Assembly: GCA_902836505.1 (NCBI GenBank)
Contig: CADFQU010000054.1
Span: 1 to 6,688, forward strand
Direction of reading: 5' to 3'
Length of the DNA: 6,688 nt
Source of the DNA: Streptococcaceae bacterium
GTDB taxonomy: Bacteria; Bacillota; Bacilli; Lactobacillales; Streptococcaceae
Shown: in pieces, positions 6,057 to 6,688 of the stretch
Layout of the letters: each line of letters begins with the position of its first letter
Numbering within the stretch: position 1 is the first letter of the stretch
Translations under genes and position numbers: made by a program
Notes under the pieces: generated by a model
What the model saw: the letters and a program-made list of their open reading frames with translations, nothing else
Told to the model about the DNA's origin: nothing
The model's database searches: none

Positions 6057-6688
6057 ATGACACCTAATAAAGAAGATTACCTCAAGTGCATCTATGAAAT
6101 CGGCACGCAACATGAAAAAATTAGTAACAAAGAGATTGCGGCCCGGATGCAGGTTTCGCCTCCAGCCGTGACTGAGATGGTCAAACGCATGATCTCGGAG
6201 AATCTCCTCATCAAGGACAAGACCCACGGCTATCTGCTTACCGAGCTCGGCCTCCAAACGGTTTCTGATCTCTTTCGCAAGCACCGCTTGATTGAAGTGT
6301 TCTTGCTCAAAAAACTTGGCTATACGACTGAAGAAGTCCATGAAGAAGCTGAAGTGCTCGAACATACTGTCTCCGACCGCTTTATCGATAAACTAGACCA
6401 AATGTTAGACACTCCCAAGACCTGCCCCCACGGAGGAACCATTCCACCGAAAGGAAAACTTCTCATCGAGGCTTACCAGGACCGTTTGAGTGATGTCAGC
6501 GAACCGGGAACCTTTCGTTTGCGAAGAGTCCAAGATAGCTTTGAATTGCTGAATTTTTTAGACCAGATCCAGCTATCCATTGGAGATGACATTCTCTTCA
6601 AAGGCTATGACGATTATACCGGCCTCTATCAGCTCCAGATCAAAGACCAAGACATCCAAATCAATCACCTGATTACCCAACAACTTTA
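6057..6688 (+). CDS. scaR: Mn-dependent DtxR/MntR-family repressor (3' end cut by window)
   Basis: This cytoplasmic DNA-binding protein senses Mn2+ and represses the transporter operon (ScaR in S. gordonii, SloR in S. mutans, FimR in S. parasanguinis). The N-terminal winged helix spans about residues 1-62, with recognition helix SPPAVTEMVKRM at 34-45. The dimerisation and metal domain (about 63-140) holds His76, Glu80, Glu99, Glu102, His103, Cys123 and His125 in KTCPHGG. A C-terminal FeoA/SH3-like domain follows and includes Asp160. These positions match the metal-site residues I recall for ScaR, where Cys123 replaces the methionine or cysteine of relatives. The frame runs open for 210 codons to the window edge; family length is about 215, so only a few residues are missing. 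The ATG follows a modest GAGGA ribosome site 4 bases away. A promoter lies just upstream. Confidence 0.94.
   Translation, partial: MTPNKEDYLKCIYEIGTQHEKISNKEIAARMQVSPPAVTEMVKRMISENLLIKDKTHGYLLTELGLQTVSDLFRKHRLIEVFLLKKLGYTTEEVHEEAEVLEHTVSDRFIDKLDQMLDTPKTCPHGGTIPPKGKLLIEAYQDRLSDVSEPGTFRLRRVQDSFELLNFLDQIQLSIGDDILFKGYDDYTGLYQLQIKDQDIQINHLITQQL

Noticed and set aside
5976..6365. 129-residue minus-strand open frame over scaR and its promoter
   Set aside because: It is antisense to the clearly recognisable ScaR coding sequence, starts without a ribosome site and resembles no family known to me.
1..6688. CRISPR array, rRNA, tRNA, or full insertion sequence
   Set aside because: No regularly spaced direct repeats, no rRNA or tRNA consensus and no transposase frame were found on either strand.

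Overview
The window looks like a chromosomal segment of an oral streptococcus of the Mitis/Sanguinis type (S. gordonii, S. sanguinis, S. parasanguinis and relatives). The evidence is the gene order pepO <- / -> ATPase, permease, metal-binding lipoprotein -> tpx ... DtxR-type regulator, and the close resemblance, judged from memory, of the proteins to ScaCBA/FimA/PsaBCA, Tpx and ScaR/SloR/FimR. The exact species cannot be fixed without a database search.

Layout. Bases 1-1357 (minus strand) are the first 452 codons of pepO, an M13-family endopeptidase whose 3' part, including the zinc site, lies outside the window. A 148-bp AT-rich divergent region (1358-1505) carries a strong promoter for the manganese transporter operon, with a perfect 9-6-9 inverted repeat overlapping its -35 box (the expected Mn-dependent repressor site). 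It also holds a second, unrelated 8-2-8 palindrome on the pepO side. Bases 1506-4011 hold scaC (ABC ATPase), scaB (permease) and scaA (Mn-binding lipoprotein), tightly packed with strong ribosome sites. An 87-bp gap without a clear terminator leads to tpx (4099-4593), a thiol peroxidase, followed by a strong intrinsic terminator at 4597-4623.

From 4624 to 4890 there is no gene. Its first part is featureless AT-rich DNA, but 4718-4855 forms a compact multi-hairpin element: a long outer inverted repeat encloses three separate hairpins, giving a cloverleaf-like four-way junction. This is the most unexplained structure in the window. It sits at the 3' end of a minus-strand gene of unknown function (4891-5916, DUF3114-like). 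A short divergent region (5917-6056) then leads to scaR (6057 to the window end), the Mn-responsive DtxR/MntR-family repressor, lacking only its last few codons here.

How it fits together. ScaR with bound Mn2+ is expected to repress scaCBA through the operator at 1447-1470. The transporter imports Mn2+, which protects the cell from oxidative stress, and Tpx, probably expressed in part by readthrough, removes peroxides. The layout therefore links metal uptake, peroxide defence and the regulator. PepO and the DUF3114-like protein are neighbours whose functional connection to manganese is unproven.
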